Source: Bacillota bacterium
GTDB taxonomy: Bacteria > Bacillota > Clostridia > Oscillospirales > Ruminococcaceae
DNA: 21,994 nt
Reading direction: 5' to 3'
NCBI GenBank assembly: GCA_023429685.1
Contig: JAEZDF010000059.1
Span: 1 to 21,994 of the forward strand
The position numbers were made by a program, and so were the translations under genes. Below, piece by piece: positions 20,526 to 21,994 of this stretch; position 1 is the stretch's first letter; the number at the start of each line of letters is the position of its first letter. Below the pieces are notes generated by a model that saw nothing but the letters and a program-made list of their open reading frames with translations, was not told the origin of the DNA and did not search any database.

Positions 20526-21994
20526 CTATGCCTTTTTATCATCCTGCTTTTGCTCTAAATATTCGTCGAAGGTAAGGCGATAGTCACGCAATCCGTCATC
20601 GGTCAGTTCAATAATTCGATTGGCAATCGTCTGTATAAACTGACGGTCATGAGAGGAGAAAAGTATGCTGCCGGAGTAATCCGCCAGACCGTTGTTTAGC
20701 GCCGTGATCGACTCGAGGTCAAGGTGGTTGGTCGGCTGGTCAAGCAAAAGCACATTGGCACCCGTAAGCATCATGCGCGAAAGCATACAGCGCACCTTTT
20801 CGCCTCCCGATAGTACGTTTGCCGGCTTGTAGACATCGTCGCCTGAAAAAAGCATACGACCAAGAAACTGCCGTAGATAGCTTTCGTGTTGATCCTCTGA
20901 GTATTGCGCGAGCCAGTCGATTAACCTCATGTTGTTATTCTCAAAAAAGGCGGTGTTGTCCCGCGGGAAGTATGCCTGCGATGTGCTTACACCCCATTTA
21001 AAGCTGCCGCTGTCTGGGGCAGTCTCCTCCATCAGAACGCGGAACAACGCCGTGATTGCGAGCTCATTGCCCACAAAGGCGATCTTGTCCCCCTTATCCA
21101 TAATAAAGGAGATATCCTCAAACAGAACCACTCCATCCACCGATTTAGAGAGACCCTCAACGGCAAGGATATCCTTACCGGCCTCTCGATCTGGCTTGAA
21201 GCCAACCCAAGGGTATCTGCGTGAGGAAGCCGGCATCTCTTCAAGCGTAAGGTTATCCAGCAGCTTCCTGCGGGAGGTCGCCTGTTTGGCCTTAGATTTG
21301 TTGGCTGAAAACCGGGCAATAAACGCCTGTAGCTCCTTGGCCTTTTCCTCAGACTTGCGATTTTGATCCTTGAGCATCTGCTGAATTAGGCGGCTGGAAT
21401 CGTACCAGAAATCGTAGTTGCCCACATACATCTTAATCTTTGCGTAATCGATATCCACGATATGTGTGCACACCGTATTTAGAAAATGCCGGTCATGCGA
21501 AACAATGATAACGGTTCCGGGGTAATCCATCAAAAAGTTTTCAAGCCAGGTGATGTATTGATAGTCCAGATTGTTGGTAGGCTCGTCGAGCATAATCAGG
21601 TCGGGTTTGCCAAACAGCGCTTGCGCCAACAGCACCTTTACCTTTTCGCGACCTGTCAGCTCGCTCATCAGTTTTGTCGAATAGCTTGTTGGTATTCCAA
21701 GCCCTTGCAAAATCTTTGCGGCGTCCGCTTCCGCTTCCCAGCCACCCAGCTCCGCAAACTCCTCTTCGAGCTCCGATGCAAGTACGCCGTCCTCTTCGCT
21801 AAAATCTTCCTTGGAGTAGAGCGTATCCTTTTGCTGCATAATTTCGTACAGCCGCGCATTGCCCATCAGCACTGCCATAATTACCTGGCAATGGTCGTAC
21901 TGGTTTTGATCCTGCCGCAGTACCGACATCCGAACCTTCTCATCTATATGAATCTCGCCGCTTGTCGGTTCCAGCTCTCCCGAAAGAATCCGCA
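20526..21994 (-). CDS. ABC-F ATPase, YkpA/YbiT-like (5' part outside the window)
   Basis: About 489 residues are visible; the frame continues past the window end, so the start and the first Walker A are missing. The visible N-terminal part is ILSGELEPTSGEI. The first domain's signature region is LMSELTGREKVKVLLAQAL with LTGRE in place of LSGGQ, and its Walker B is LIMLDEPTNNLD. The inter-domain linker (RFSANKSKAKQATSRRKLLD) has the basic RNA-binding character of ABC-F proteins. The second domain has a degenerate Walker A (FVGNELAITALF, no GKS/T), an intact LSGGEKVR and a Walker B with Gln in place of the catalytic Glu (LLLDQPTNHLD). ABC-F proteins act on the ribosome or in antibiotic tolerance; YkpA/YbiT roles are poorly defined. 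No TM segment is present. Confidence 0.88.
   Translation of the reverse strand, partial: RILSGELEPTSGEIHIDEKVRMSVLRQDQNQYDHCQVIMAVLMGNARLYEIMQQKDTLYSKEDFSEEDGVLASELEEEFAELGGWEAEADAAKILQGLGIPTSYSTKLMSELTGREKVKVLLAQALFGKPDLIMLDEPTNNLDYQYITWLENFLMDYPGTVIIVSHDRHFLNTVCTHIVDIDYAKIKMYVGNYDFWYDSSRLIQQMLKDQNRKSEEKAKELQAFIARFSANKSKAKQATSRRKLLDNLTLEEMPASSRRYPWVGFKPDREAGKDILAVEGLSKSVDGVVLFEDISFIMDKGDKIAFVGNELAITALFRVLMEETAPDSGSFKWGVSTSQAYFPRDNTAFFENNNMRLIDWLAQYSEDQHESYLRQFLGRMLFSGDDVYKPANVLSGGEKVRCMLSRMMLTGANVLLLDQPTNHLDLESITALNNGLADYSGSILFSSHDRQFIQTIANRIIELTDDGLRDYRLTFDEYLEQKQDDKKA

Noticed and set aside
1..21994. CRISPR arrays, insertion sequences or prophage
   Set aside because: I saw no regularly spaced direct repeats, transposase or integrase; the genes look like stable chromosomal operons.

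Overview
The window reads as chromosomal DNA of a Clostridia-like member of the Bacillota. The signs are strong AGGAGG-type ribosome binding sites, a B. subtilis-like mccB/mccA pair, glgP-malQ, a YkpA/YbiT-like ABC-F protein and a tRNA-Gln with consensus sigma-A promoter boxes. The order or genus cannot be fixed from the sequence.

Left part (1-2701, + strand): the last 41 residues of a MetQ-like methionine-binding lipoprotein and its terminator. Next is a Cys-codon-rich leader peptide (287-442) with what looks like a complete transcription attenuator (antiterminator 450-460/556-566, terminator 553-605). Then mccB and mccA, the reverse transsulfuration enzymes that turn methionine-derived homocysteine into cysteine.

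Centre (2756-15000, + strand): a promoter with nested palindromes, a second Cys/Met-rich leader peptide (2846-2965, 15 of 39 residues Cys or Met) and a strong terminator. About 12 kb of close-packed same-strand genes follow. They are a DUF4418-like membrane protein, a MacB/FtsX-type permease and its ATPase; nitrogenase-like NifD and NifK homologues; a NifX-type cofactor protein; a NifB-like radical SAM enzyme; a possible third Cys/Met-rich leader overlapping a MetY-like O-acetylhomoserine sulfhydrylase; an SsuABC-type organosulfur/nitrate-class ABC importer; and a NifH-like reductase. No NifE/NifN scaffold is present. The simplest reading is a nitrogenase-like C-S bond reductase of the methylthio-alkane reductase type. 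It would release methanethiol, MetY would trap it as methionine, and MccB/MccA would pass the sulfur to cysteine. Cys-rich leaders would couple expression to Cys-tRNA supply. The substrate and the exact enzyme class are inference.

Right part (15001-21994): a gene-poor stretch with hairpins, a tRNA-Gln (minus strand) with its promoter, glgP and malQ (minus, overlapping, glycogen/maltodextrin breakdown), an almost gene-free 450-base stretch, an unknown 146-residue protein (+), and the 3' part of an ABC-F ATPase gene (minus) that runs off the window.
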